Below, in pieces: positions 32,240-42,642 of a stretch of DNA of 64,000 nucleotides (positions within the stretch are counted from its first letter, which is position 1; the number at the start of each line of letters is the position of its first letter). The stretch covers positions 20,519,650 through 20,583,649 of the forward strand of contig NC_079887.1 of NCBI RefSeq assembly GCF_029227915.1. The letters run 5' to 3'. This stretch comes from Hydractinia symbiolongicarpus (lineage: Eukaryota; Cnidaria; Hydrozoa; Anthoathecata; Hydractiniidae). The translations under genes and the position numbers were made by a program. A model generated the notes under the pieces. It worked only from the letters and a program-made list of their open reading frames with translations, did not search any database and was not told the DNA's origin.

Positions 32240-33640
32240 ATTTGTTTATTTTATTTTTTATATGGTTTTGTTTTCTTTATTTTTTTCTGTTGTATTATTA
32301 TCTTACCGAGATTGATTTTTCTATTTGAGCAAAACCTCCTCTCATCCTCTGCTTACACTCCACGAAATGGAAGCATACCTTCTTGTATTATCTAAATTGT
32401 ATACATATGGAATATATAATCATTTCAAATGTAACTGCGTGTTTCTTTTTTAATCTGCTCTTGCAAAGTGCATTTGAGCGTCAGCGTCAATGTGTAGTCA
32501 GATGTACAGTCAACAATCAAATTAACGAGAACTCTGCAAACCAGACACCTGTAGCAAGAGTGATTGTACTGGCAAAACCATCGTCTATATAAAAAGCAAA
32601 TTAAGGGACAGTTTTTTGTTTCATGGAATAAACAACTATTGAGAATCTTCTCTGATTGGCATACTGAAAAAAAATAAGTGTTTAGTTTTACACAATCAAA
32701 AACTTACTCTATGTTAAACACTCCCCCTGTGAGTCAAAAATCGTGGCTGCGAGTAGCAAAAGGCTAACGACTCCAAAATAAAAATACAAATTTTATAAAA
32801 TATGCCATTTTTTATCTCCCTAAATATCCTTGTAGAGCAGGAAAACGAGGCCCTCTAAAATTGATTTCACGATAAATTAACAGCGTGTGATGACATCATG
32901 GACATGTCCAGTTCATCTAACAGTTCGAAATTATCGAAACCTATGTTGTAACCCTCATAAAAGGGTTAGGGTTAATTCCACTGGTTTAGGGTTTACACGA
33001 TTGGTAGCATTGTGGTAGTGTTCTGCCCAGAATGCGAAAACAGCCTGTTTATAAACAAGACGGCCGAATTATGTACGCATGGTCCGATTATGTTTTTTTT
33101 GCCCTGATTATGTCACGGTGACCGGATTGTGAACGCTGATATAATGGCTGACCAAGGCAGGCTGTGATTGGCATTTTCTTCGAACTTTTGTGAATAAACC
33201 ATTACGAATTATTGTCACATGCCATTTTTCTCTGCAAGATAACACACCATTAAAAACTCGGCATAGCGAAAGAAAATAGTCTCGGCGTAATTTTTATCTG
33301 CATGATAAAACACCATTGAAAACTAACTAGATTTTGCGGATGGGTGGGTTCATTATTTTTTTTCGCAGGAATTTAATTCTGGGCATGACCTAAATTATTT
33401 TCCTTTTGCGGGAATTAAGTTTGGTGAAAAGTTATTAAACTTGCGAGTCCCATAATTTAGTTTCCACGAAATTTCGTTTCATTTGAGAACAACAACAACT
33501 TTGCCGCCAGGGCTGTTTGCTTCTCACGAATGATATAAAAGCCGGTCGGCCCCGATCATAAGCTGGCCCGCACGACTATGTTCGTTCATGTTCCTTTTAT
33601 AAGTGCCAAAAAATAGTTTTTAACTGCCGTAAATATTAAG
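32240..33640. other. Non-coding interval downstream of flotillin
   Basis: No gene is supported. The section around 33050-33140 contains several CCGATTATG / CCTGATTATG-like words that recur in the hairpin at 33646-33731 and may be a diverged relative of it. Confidence 0.45.
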
Positions 33641-33645
33641 CCGAT

Positions 33646-33731
33646 CTGTTCTGATTATGTTGCCCTGATTATGTATTTTCTGCCCTGTTTTTAACCAGGG
33701 CGGGCTGCCGTACATAATCAGGGCAGAACAG
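33646..33731. repeat. Imperfect 86-bp inverted repeat
   Basis: CTGTTCTG and CCCTGATTATGT on the left are complemented by ACATAATCAGGGCAGAACAG on the right, with nine extra bases in the left arm that duplicate ATTATGTTG. An inner stem (GCCCTG / CAGGGC) closes the loop. It is a small hairpin element or MITE remnant. Confidence 0.7.
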
Positions 33732-33831
33732 TAGAACGTTCGCTTCCAATGCGGAGAATCGTGGGCGCAATCAGCGGTCACGTGAATCGATCTTTTCCGC
33801 TCGACGTTCACTAGAGAATAGGATTGACGTC

Positions 33832-34023
33832 TTAGAGTGTTGTTTAGTGGAACTGGAGTTGTGCTTCCACAGGAGCTTTAAATGGTGAAATAGTTCTAAG
33901 GCGATTTTAGGCCAACGCCAAGCAAATAACGTTAAAAGATTTTTTTAGAAAGTTGTATTAAAGTTGTAATAAAGTTATATTAGCATAAAACCTTTAAACG
34001 TTTATTAAAATTCTTGTTTTTTT
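33832..34023. other. Non-coding interval before the orphan pogo-like end
   Basis: About 190 bases of AT-rich sequence precede the pogo-like end. No gene is visible. Confidence 0.4.
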
Positions 34024-34106
34024 TCGAATTTCCGATTATCCGAACATTCGTTAATTCGAACAAATAATTTAGTCCCTTGCGTGTTCGAGTTAACGGACGT
34101 CTACTG
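34024..34106 (+). repeat. Orphan pogo-like transposon end
   Basis: TTCGAATTTCC / CGAACATTCGTTAATTCGAAC, then AGTCCCTTGCGTGTTCGAG, and a terminus CTACTG followed by TA, parallel the end at 20224-20327. No transposase sequence is attached. It is a solo or internally deleted element end. Confidence 0.6.
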
Positions 34107-34109
34107 TAT

Positions 34110-34790
34110 ATTCTATTCATTTTTATGCAAAGCAATTAAAGTTTAATTTGATTTTTAATTTTTGTTTTGAGAGAACATGTGGTAAACATTGTGGTAGTCA
34201 AACCGCATAAAAATCTGACGCACGAAAGTAAGTAATTTTTACAACAAACTTTTTCTGACACACTAGTATCCTTTCCACAAAATATCACTCTTTATCTCCC
34301 ATTCTCCTGATTACAATTTTGACAAAACTGATTGTGGTAGAAAACGGAAGAAAATATTAACATTATTTTCCAAACCACCACTATCCTGCTTCTCATCGTA
34401 ATACTAACGTAGGGTATGTTGAGAAAAATGGAATATATGTCGAGAAAAGCAGGAAATCGGGAATACATGCTTTTTTATGAACCAATGAAATTTAATTTAA
34501 ACCTGGCAATTTTTATTTCTAAAGACATTTTAAACCCGATTTTGTCTTATCATAGAGGTCTTACTCAGCCCTAGTTTTTTTATTTATGCATTGCTGTTTT
34601 TGTTGCTAAAGATCTGTTTCCATTAAAATTCGATCTCTACAACATTTATTGTGCAACATCTCTTGCAACAACTCTGTTGCTCAAAACTTTTATGTTAATG
34701 GAACTGGCCTAATCTTCATGATCAATCGAGTCAGAAAAAAGAAACGACCACCAGCAATCGTTATCTAAATAGAATATTTGGTCAGGTTTA
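34110..34790. other. Non-coding interval
   Basis: AT-rich DNA with no supported gene. Confidence 0.5.
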
Positions 34791-34792
34791 AA

Positions 34793-34955
34793 ACTCTACA
34801 CGAGTAGCACCACGAGCGACCACGAGTTACCGCGAGTACGCACAATAAGTGACCACGATTGACCATGATTGACCACGAGTGTCTACGAGTGAATACAAGT
34901 GACTATAAGTGACTACAAGGAACTACCAGTGATTTCGCGTGACAACACGAACGAA
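34793..34955. repeat. Degenerate decamer repeat (GACCACGAGT)
   Basis: About fifteen copies of a 10-bp unit of consensus GACCACGAGT run head to tail, with drift towards GACTACAAGT at the right. Stops occur in all frames. Confidence 0.8.
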
Positions 34956-35159
34956 AACGCATATCCAGAGGTTTTTTATACAGCTACATAAACAATAACA
35001 GTGCACTTACCGTAGCTTAAACCTACAAAGGAGACCGAAGACAAGGGTTAACTTTTGGTGTTTTGCAAGTTCATACTATCTTATAATTGCATTTGGTGTG
35101 AAGTAATGTACAAATATTACATGCCTATGGAAACTAACCTTTGTATACTGTTTTATGCA

Positions 35160-35560
35160 AAATCAGCCGGGGGTCACCAACTGTTTCACACATTCGGGTG
35201 AAGTGCGTTGGTACAGGCATGCAACATGGCGTAAATGAAGTAAAGCGCACACAACATTGTTTCGGGAGGAATATTTTTTAAAACATAACTTTACTTCAAT
35301 TTTGGCTGAAATAAAAAATAGTTTACACCCCGTTGTTACCCTGTCATAGCAAAAACAATAGGTGAATATTATTTTATTTTACAAAACAAGGTCTGTAAAA
35401 GTTATAAAAATAACCATGACACAGAAGTGAGCACTCAGGTAAACCGTGTCGCACATGCGTATAGGTGTAATACCATTTTTTCAAAAACTTTTATCGCAAC
35501 CTCGGTTCAAAAAAAAATTACAGGAAATAGCCCGTTGTTACCCAGTCAAAAAAATTAAAA
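35160..35560 (-). mobile_element. Helitron fragment, minus strand, same family as 57.5-60.3 kb
   Basis: The reverse complement parallels 16690-16930 and 59700-60230. Shared words on the minus strand include GGTAACAACGGG, GTAAACTATTTTTTATTTCAGC, AAGTAAAGTTATG and GTTGTGTGCGC, and TACCAACGCACTTCACCCGAATGTGTG. It covers only the degenerate module region near the 3' end. No terminal hairpin or CTAG survives. Confidence 0.6.
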
Positions 35561-35894
35561 AGAATATTTTGCGGAATAAGTTCTCATAGGAGTAATAAAA
35601 GGTGTAGCACACAATACAAAGTATTTAGAAGAAAAAAAATTGAAAGGAGACCTACAAACCATGTTGATGCCGCGAATCACTTGGATTGGTTATTAGTGAA
35701 AATGGACTCTTGTCATTGGTCTATTACGCGTGAGCGGTCAAAATAAAGTCGGGGTTGCGGGGATTTTTGAGTCTTGCTAGTTGCGGTGACAGGCAGATAT
35801 TATAATATAGATAATATAGACATATCTGCGAATAAGAATATGAAAAAATAAGAAATTGATTATTAGCAAGAAATTGATTACAACTATGAGATGA

Positions 35895-35936
35895 AGAGAT
35901 AGGGAAATGCCGATGTTAGTGCAATCACGTTCAGTA

Positions 35937-35993
<57 letters not shown>
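35895..35993 (+). repeat. Polinton left terminal inverted repeat
   Basis: The first 42 bases (35895-35936) match the right end exactly by eye. They are followed by a GTCATC hexamer run to 35993, then a separate TTG trinucleotide run (to about 36024) not present at the other end. A long frame reading alternating Met-Thr across the hexamers is spurious. Confidence 0.85.
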
Positions 35994-36025
<32 letters not shown>

Positions 36026-36028
36026 CCT

Positions 36029-39000
36029 CTATTCCTCTATGTGTCTATAATGGCCCCTAGCGTGCGTGGTAATAGCATCTTCTACAATTATGCGCTTATC
36101 ATCATCCGCATTGAGTGCGAGCTTGTTTGTTTTTATGGGGTGAATATCATGCTTAATGCATCGAAAGGTCGTTTGGGTTCTGTAAACATTTACACCCACG
36201 AACAGACACCTCTTGTAGTTATCAAAACCCAAGGTCTTCCTCACCACACACCTCTCGACCCCCTTACACTTCTTATCCTCCCTACCACATAGTTGTTTGT
36301 AAGCGTAGGTCTTCGCCCGAAGGGCGACAAACTCGGTCATCACCTTACCGTCCAGCTCGTCCTTCATCAGACCAATAATCTTCTTATTCAAACCAATGGG
36401 CAGAGGTCTGCCATCTTTCATATCGTAACCAGAAGTGTCAAACCTCTTCTCCACATCGTCAGCGATATCTCTATAGAAATCATACGTTTTGATGTGGTAG
36501 ACGAATGAATCCGTGTCCATGTAGCAAAGTTTTACATCCTCACCATACTTAGGTCTCATGTAGTCGTAATGGAACTCGTACATAACCACCTTCGATAGGT
36601 CGAGAATTGCCATTCCTAGGTAGATTGGCTTATTCAGTTTGATCTTGATCTTGGACATCTCTATGCCCATCAGTGTTTCCGAGAACCACGTGCTACCCTT
36701 GAAGTTGGGCTTCATCACCATCTTCTCGTAATTCTTTTGGTTGGTGGCCAAACGTATATCCTTTTGCTTACGTTGATTCTCCATTGTCTTCCCAAACACA
36801 CTGTTGTTCATTAACTTGAAGAAATCCTTTTCGAAGTCATTCTTCGACTCCGTGCGCAGCTGTGTATTGAAGTCGATGTAAGGTTTCAACCATGCACTCT
36901 GATCAAATCTCAAGACCCTATGAACCTTATCCAGAACAAGACCGTGATTCAAAGCTTGAGCAAGCGCACGGATATGAATCACATAGTTCTTCTTGTCTGA
37001 AAGACACGGTGTCAGCTTCTCGACCCCATTGATAACCTTCCTCTCAGGCATGAAAGGAAGATCGTTATGAGAATCGTGAAGCTCCTGTGGATAGCTCACA
37101 TCGACCTCAAGGATGTACCCCTCTTCACCGTTTTCCACAGCTAATTGCGAAATCAGTTCAGGTGTGAAGTGCGAGAGTTTACCGATGTCAACCCACTCAA
37201 ACCCTCCAGTCGGTAGCTTCTGAATCATGGCCCAGCCGTACAAATTATTTGCATCGAGGTACTGGAGATAGCTATCCATCTCCTTCCTCTCCGATGTGTT
37301 GTACTTGTCCCCCATATACTTATTGTTGGCTTTGGCGTAGCGGTGGACAGCCTGACACAATCCACCCCTAATACCCCTCTCAATGAACAGGACCATCTCC
37401 ATATCCGACAATAAATCTAGACTAACCTTGGTCTTTTTCAAACACACCCTCCAGGCTAATCCCGGAGCAGTGTAAAAGTGAGCCGGGTCTAGATCGTAGT
37501 TTCTCAAGCATGTTTCCCTAAAGGTCTCAAACACATCACTCAGAAGCAGCACATCAGTCTTGAGATATATATCATGGTACACACCAAGACTTTCAACCTT
37601 CATGACTCTCCAAACCTTCTGAGTATGCTCACAGTCAGCATCACTGATGTCACTCATGTTCAGCTCGCTGAAGAAGGCATCCTTCGACGGGAGCTCGGAT
37701 TCAGTGAATCTATCGAATGAATTAACATATTATATATGGGTATACACCCTTTCTTTTCATTATTTTGAAATGCTCATCATTATTGAAGAATTTTCGAAGA
37801 TTTTTACACTGATCATCAGAGAGATTGTTTACCAACTTATCCAGGCTACTAGCCATGAAACGAACCGAATCGATGAATCTTAATTTTATCTTTTTGGCTT
37901 TAGTCTCTCTATTTTTGTCAATGTATTCACCAACCTTAACATCCGTCGAGAAAGAGATATATTTCTCTTTATTTTCAGCGATAACGCTCATATTTTCTTC
38001 TCCATGCTGCTTCGCAAGCTCTTCGATAAATAGATGTGCATCGTAGCCACTCAGATTATGAAAGACAACCGGAATATAATTAGGCACTTTGTATCGGGTA
38101 TTACATTCTCGATGGGCAGCCCCGCGAAACTTACCGGTAAAATGACAGTGATCTCTAACCTTGATGTCATCTTCGTCATCAAATTCTTCCATGCAAATGT
38201 GGCATTTAGTGGCATTTTCATAGCCATCACGTTCTTCTTTTGTCAGTGGATCCATTGCTTTCTGAGGAAACATGTTATATAACCTTTTCGCCTCAGAAAC
38301 TACATGATCTACAAAGCGCGGAACACAATCCTCACCGCGGTAAAGCTTCAGAGGGTCCGGCACTTCACCATGAGCATATTTGCTATAACAACAGAAACCC
38401 GTGGGAACATGTTTACCAACTTTCTCGGTGGATGATCCGCATTTTCTCTCTTCTTCAGGCAACTCTTTTGTGAAAGCTTCGAAATCGGCATACATGATGA
38501 ATGGGGCTTTGAGCTGAAACTTACCATCAGTGAAGGTTAAGGTGCTACCCTCCTCAGGGAGTTGAATCTTAGCAGCATCGTTATTCTTGCAATACTCAAA
38601 GTGCTCATCCCTTTTCTGTTCGCTTGGAAAACCAGAGAGACAATTCAAGCAATAATGCTCTTTATGTTCATGCTTCGAGTTGACTTTACTCAGGACACCG
38701 CTCAAGTTCTTAACAGCGATATAATGTCTCTTATCCCCCTCACACAGTAAAAACAAAACAACCGTCTCCTTACGATCCAGATGCTTAGACTTGCGACACA
38801 TGTAGATACCTTCTCCCTCATCCTTTGTCAAAACATGCACAGCGACATCAGGGTTCCTCCTCTCGAAGAGATCTATCTTGTTTAGCGCCATTGGGAAAGT
38901 TAGACCATCCCAGTTATACTTATCATGCTTCTTAAGGATTGAGATACGCTCAGGATTACTTTTGATCTGATTGTGGTTAAGCGCGGCGATAATAGCCCAT

Positions 39001-39923
39001 CTGAAACATTCATCATCATCTTCATTTTTAGGATTAATCACAGAGAATTTTCCACTGAAATTCTTAGGTAGTGGCAAGTAAGAGCTTCCTCTCGTTAATT
39101 TTAGCTTGTGAAAGTCCACATGCATATGCAAGATTTTATCGATTGTGAATCCACTGGCGGGTAGCGCAGGGTTTTCAATCTGCTCGATTATCTTATTACA
39201 CATCCGATCGAAAACATCAGAAATGTAATCGTGGGCGTGCAGTATCTCCATATAGCTATTGAACGCTTTATCGACATGTACACACGGGGCATCAGCTGAG
39301 CTGGTGTCCTCCCTTACCCACTTCATCCACAAGGTCGCCTGAGTCTTCAACGACTTCTTCTGCCCGAGCACGTCCTTCATCAACCTTTTAACGATAGGTT
39401 GAACCTTTTTGAAAAAGACCTTGACATTCTTCCCGCCGTCAGGGTTTATCTTGAACCTTTTGTAGGAACCTACAAACGCTTCTTCAATAGGGGTATAGGG
39501 GTTTTCCTCTTTCACCTCTTCCTCCTCTTTCTCTCCGCTGCCCTTTTTATATAAACCCAGAACCTTATCCTTCATGGTTCTGTAAGCTTTACTCGCTTTC
39601 TCCTTTATGGCTTTCGGTAAATGATTTATTAACCATTCTCCCCATTCAATCAACTTACTTTTTACCTGAGGTCTAGTTTTAGCCATTTCTTGCCGCTCAA
39701 ACAAATCCATGTCTTGTTGGCTAGGAATAATTGTTACAGATCTCGGCGCCGGCACAGGTCTAGTGGGTCTAGGCACCGGTACGGGTCTAGTGGGTCCAGG
39801 TGCTGGCACGGGAGGGGGTGCCAATAATTCGATCAGCTCAGCCTTTCTGAGTCTTGAGTAGCCACGTAGGCCGCGTTCTCTAGCGAGAGCTCTTTATTCA
39901 ACAACAGTATTTTTAGAAGTCAT
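36029..39923 (-). pseudogene. Protein-primed DNA polymerase B (Polinton pPolB), broken
   Basis: This enzyme would replicate the element from its protein-bound ends. The N-terminal half (open from 39824 to 37722) has a proline-rich start, DECFRWAIIAALN, a Cys/His cluster (CLNCLSGF...HFEYC), exonuclease block I MYADFEAF (D, E), a second zinc-like cluster (CHICMEEF...RDHCHFTGKFRG) and block II FHNLSGYDAH. The C-terminal half (37657 to 36029) has block III YHDIYLKTDVLLL, polymerase block A YLDANNLYGW, block B KLMNNSVFGKTMEN and block C YMDTDS, all with catalytic residues. Two lesions are visible. A TAA at 39894-39896 comes ten codons after the likely true ATG (39921-39923) and before a SAP-like segment (RALARERGLRGYSRLRKAEL). 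A one-base insertion near 37722-37735 separates the halves. Confidence 0.93.
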
Positions 39924-40047
39924 GTTCGTGATATGTTTGTGATATGATATGGCGATTCGCAACCTTTAAGGTCTTTTCCCAACTTTCCAACTAAAAAGAC
40001 TCGTAACATTTGTTACTCGCGTTAAGTAACAAACAAGCGAGGTCAGT

Positions 40048-40353
40048 TTATTTTTTGGAGGACCCCCTTCTCTTGTTATTATAACGTTTTTGAGAGCTGA
40101 GATATGCTCCTCTGTTGTTTGTCCTCCAGTTAGAACAGTATCCATACCATTTCTGTTTAGTATCAAGATCAAGAGTATAAGATGGATCCTTATCATTCTT
40201 TTCAAGCACCTCAATCAATTTAGCTTTATTCATTCTACAAACATATTTTATTTTACGAGATGTAGCCAATTCTTTCAACGCTTTGAGTTTCATTGATTTG
40301 TAATTTGATAGGGGAGTATCGCACTCTGGCGAGAGTTCTATTTTGTCAGTCAT
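40048..40353 (-). CDS. SAP-like small DNA-binding protein (Polinton)
   Basis: A 101-residue basic protein. Residues about 17-52 (YKSMKLKALKELATSRKIKY then MNKAKLIEVLEKND) fit the helix-turn-helix pattern of a SAP/HeH DNA-binding motif. The C-terminal 30 residues are rich in Lys and Arg. It reads intact, and lies just upstream of pPolB on the same strand and divergent from integrase. Small SAP-like proteins are common Polinton accessories; the precise role is unknown. An overlapping frame at 39966-40214 is a shadow. Confidence 0.7.
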   Translation of the reverse strand: MTDKIELSPECDTPLSNYKSMKLKALKELATSRKIKYVCRMNKAKLIEVLEKNDKDPSYTLDLDTKQKWYGYCSNWRTNNRGAYLSSQKRYNNKRRGSSKK

Positions 40354-40454
40354 CTTTGTTGATTATATATAAGGAATAAAAATACGTTTAAGTCACTTTT
40401 GTCGTGCTACATCATAACAAAAAGGAGATAAATAACGGTGTGCATAAATAAAAC
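40354..40454. promoter_or_regulatory. Divergent promoter between SAP-like gene and integrase
   Basis: The 101-bp spacer between divergent start codons has a TATATAAGG (40365-40373) for the minus-strand gene and an AT-rich GGAGATAAATAAC (40425-40437) before integrase. The related words AGAGATAAATTA and AGAGTAGAATTA occur in the other two divergent spacers. Promoter function is inferred. Confidence 0.35.
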
Positions 40455-41438
40455 ATGTCAAACTCTAAACTTCAAGAGACTTACTATCAACCTCAAAATT
40501 TATGGAAAGGACAAAAGGCTGTTCAGAATTTAAGAGGATTCGGCTTCAGGCCAAAGGAGATTAAGAAGTGGCTATCAAAACAAGCATTTTGGCAAGTACA
40601 TTTACCCGCCCCAAAACATGTTGAAAGACCACATTATGAAGTTACTACCCCTAATGATTTACATCAATTCGATTTATTGTACATGCCCGGTGACATACTG
40701 TATGGTAATAAATATAAGTACATTTTGTCGGGAATCGATGCTGCTTCCAGATACAAAGTAGTCCGACCTTTGAGGAGTAAGAAAGCCAAAGAGGTTGCCG
40801 CTATTATTGAGGACATCTACAAGGCAGGACCATTAACTTATCCGAAAACTTTCCAATGTGATAACGGTTCAGAATTCAAGGCAGATGTATCAAAATTGTT
40901 GGAGAAGCATAAGGTTGAAATTAAAAGAGCGACTACAAAATATAAGCATACCCACACAGCTTTTGTTGAGGCGTTGAACAAGATACTTGCCGAAAATTTA
41001 TTCAAAATACAAGATGCTCAAGAACTGAATGATTCGGAAAAGGTATCATCTACATGGGTTAAGCATTTGTATAAACTGGTTGATAGGTTAAACGATACAA
41101 ATACGCAGATGATTGGTATGAAACCAAAAGATGCTATTAAAATGAAAGAGGTGCCTCTTGCTAAACGAGAGAATTATCCACCTGAAGTAGAATTACCTCA
41201 AGATGGCCTGTATAGATATTTACTACAACCGGGTGAAGAGCATGATGATGGGCGGAGACAGGCAACCTACAGAATATGGTCAAAAAACACATATAGATTG
41301 CGTGAGGTAATAGCGCAACCGGGTAACCGTGTAATGTACTATGTTCAGGACGGACCTAGACGAGCTTTTGTAAAAGAGGAATTGATGGTAATACCTGAAG
41401 ATACAGATTTACCTCCTGATTATGTGCAAGGTTGGTGA
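40455..41438 (+). CDS. Retroviral-type integrase (Polinton INT)
   Basis: Inserts the element by DDE chemistry with short staggered target cuts. The 327-residue protein has a short N-terminal region and an rve core with all three acids: D73 (LHQFDLLYM), D136 (FQCDNGSEF) and E172 (TAFVEALNK), a 35-residue gap between the last two. The C-terminal chromo/SH3-like region has YRIWSKNTYRLREV and VMYYVQDG. Length and layout are normal and there is no lesion. Divergent from the SAP-like gene and convergent with the 120-residue gene. Confidence 0.95.
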   Translation: MSNSKLQETYYQPQNLWKGQKAVQNLRGFGFRPKEIKKWLSKQAFWQVHLPAPKHVERPHYEVTTPNDLHQFDLLYMPGDILYGNKYKYILSGIDAASRYKVVRPLRSKKAKEVAAIIEDIYKAGPLTYPKTFQCDNGSEFKADVSKLLEKHKVEIKRATTKYKHTHTAFVEALNKILAENLFKIQDAQELNDSEKVSSTWVKHLYKLVDRLNDTNTQMIGMKPKDAIKMKEVPLAKRENYPPEVELPQDGLYRYLLQPGEEHDDGRRQATYRIWSKNTYRLREVIAQPGNRVMYYVQDGPRRAFVKEELMVIPEDTDLPPDYVQGW

Positions 41439-41463
41439 AAAGGGGGACGATACATAAAAAGTA

Positions 41464-41518
41464 TCTTTACTTGTTTTTCTAGTAAAGATGACAAAAGCCC
41501 CGAGGATCGCGCGGGGCG
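41464..41518. terminator. Hairpins in convergent spacer (integrase / 120-aa gene)
   Basis: Two stem-loops lie between the integrase stop (41438) and the stop of the opposing gene (41543). One has ATCTTTACT / AGTAAAGAT arms (41464-41490), the other GCCCC / GGGGC arms (41498-41518). A short direct repeat GGGGACGAT flanks them. Position suggests a transcript-end or insulating function. Confidence 0.4.
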
Positions 41519-41542
41519 GCTGACAGGTAAGGCCGCTATGGC

Positions 41543-41905
41543 TCAGTCTTGGGGGAAAAGGGGACGATCGCGCCACATAATGTCATAATTAAAAAACCGC
41601 CTTTCATGATTCTTTTGGGAATGCGTGAGACCTTTTGATCTGACAAAGGCTGCCCTAGAGTCCCAATCATAATTTTTTAATTCAACGCAAAGTTTTGAGG
41701 GCAGCCACGTCTTATATATATTTCCTCTTATGTCTTTGAACTCTGCATACATAGCTGTTCCATAACCGGCCTTGGACGCAGGTGTGTCTATCACACCCAC
41801 AGATTTAACAAGGTAAATCACGTTTTCAGGTAGCTCTCTCCACTTTATGATTGGAACAAATCGTTCCATGTTTTGTTCAAATGTTTCAGCTGTTGGAAAT
41901 TCCAT
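41543..41905 (-). CDS. Unrecognised 120-residue Polinton protein
   Basis: An intact frame of mixed charge and beta-rich look (IIKWRELPENVIYLVKSVGV; YGTAMYAEFKDIRGNIYKTW) with no Cys and no membrane segment. The pattern of alternating hydrophobic strands followed by a YxxxxLP-like segment could fit a small OB-fold single-strand DNA-binding protein, but that is only an impression of shape. Lies next to integrase, in convergent orientation. Confidence 0.55.
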   Translation of the reverse strand: MEFPTAETFEQNMERFVPIIKWRELPENVIYLVKSVGVIDTPASKAGYGTAMYAEFKDIRGNIYKTWLPSKLCVELKNYDWDSRAAFVRSKGLTHSQKNHERRFFNYDIMWRDRPLFPQD

Positions 41906-41982
41906 TGTTTGTTTTGTCTATATGTTTACGATTATATCTCTTTATACCACTTTCAAATATATGAATGGTACACAGGCACACA

Positions 41983-42581
41983 TTACGAACTTTGTTCTGG
42001 ATTTAACGTCTTTTTTAGATTTTGAATTTCCGCCATTAAACTTTTCTCAAACTGATTGCGTGTTTCACTCTCCATCTTTCTATCTGTTCTGGTCATCTTT
42101 TCCAGGGCTTCGTAGTATATACCACCCAAAGCTTGAAATTCTTTGTGGCTAATATTTCCGTCATTCAATGCTTGTGAGATAGTGGTTTCAAACACGGCAA
42201 TCGCAGATGTTACAACATCATATAATTTCATGGCTTTGTCGAGTTTCTTTTGATATTTTTTAATCAACGCTGTGATAATGCTAGCGGAAATAGAGCCGGA
42301 TAGGGCCACACCACCTAATCGACAGAAACGGGAATTCCAATAAGAGTAGCGCCTGTTGCTATTGAACCAATACCAGAGGCAATGGTTAGGGCGCCCGCGC
42401 CGGCATTTAAAATCACTAATCGGTGTAGTGCTTTGTTGTATTTCTCATACTTGGTGTTGAATTTGTTTTTTAATTTTATCAACTCTTCAGGTTGAGAATT
42501 CACTATACTTGTGTTAAACTTGTCTTGCTCACTCGAATACTCGGGAGCGGTGGGTAACTTTGGATAAATCTTCAAACTCAT
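41983..42581 (-). pseudogene. Polinton accessory membrane protein, one frameshift
   Basis: Two adjacent minus-strand frames (42581-42315, then 42309-41983) read as one protein. An N-terminal charged region includes LIKLKNKFNTKYEKYNKAL. It is followed by a Gly/Ala-rich hydrophobic stretch (AGAGALTIASGIGSIATGAT) that continues across the junction into GSISASIITALIKKYQKKL and a helical tail with ALNDGNISHKEFQAL. A single frame change near 42310-42325 separates them. I recall similar proteins in cnidarian Polintons, without known function. The glycine-rich segment suggests membrane interaction. Confidence 0.6.
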
Positions 42582-42642
42582 TTTATTTTAGAGATAAATT
42601 ATATTATTAAAAAAGAGAAAAACTACCCTCTAAATAAGTAAA
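42582..42642. promoter_or_regulatory. Divergent promoter, Polinton 42.6 kb
   Basis: This 61-bp AT-rich spacer between two divergent starts contains TTTTAGAGATAAATTATA, similar to TATTAGAGAGTAGAATTAT in the spacer at 47498-47535. The shared word suggests a common element-specific promoter, inferred from position and similarity. Confidence 0.35.

Noticed and set aside
35777-35992. Minus-strand frame beginning with Met-Thr repeats
   Set aside because: It is a translation of the GTCATC hexamer run in the Polinton inverted repeat, not a gene.
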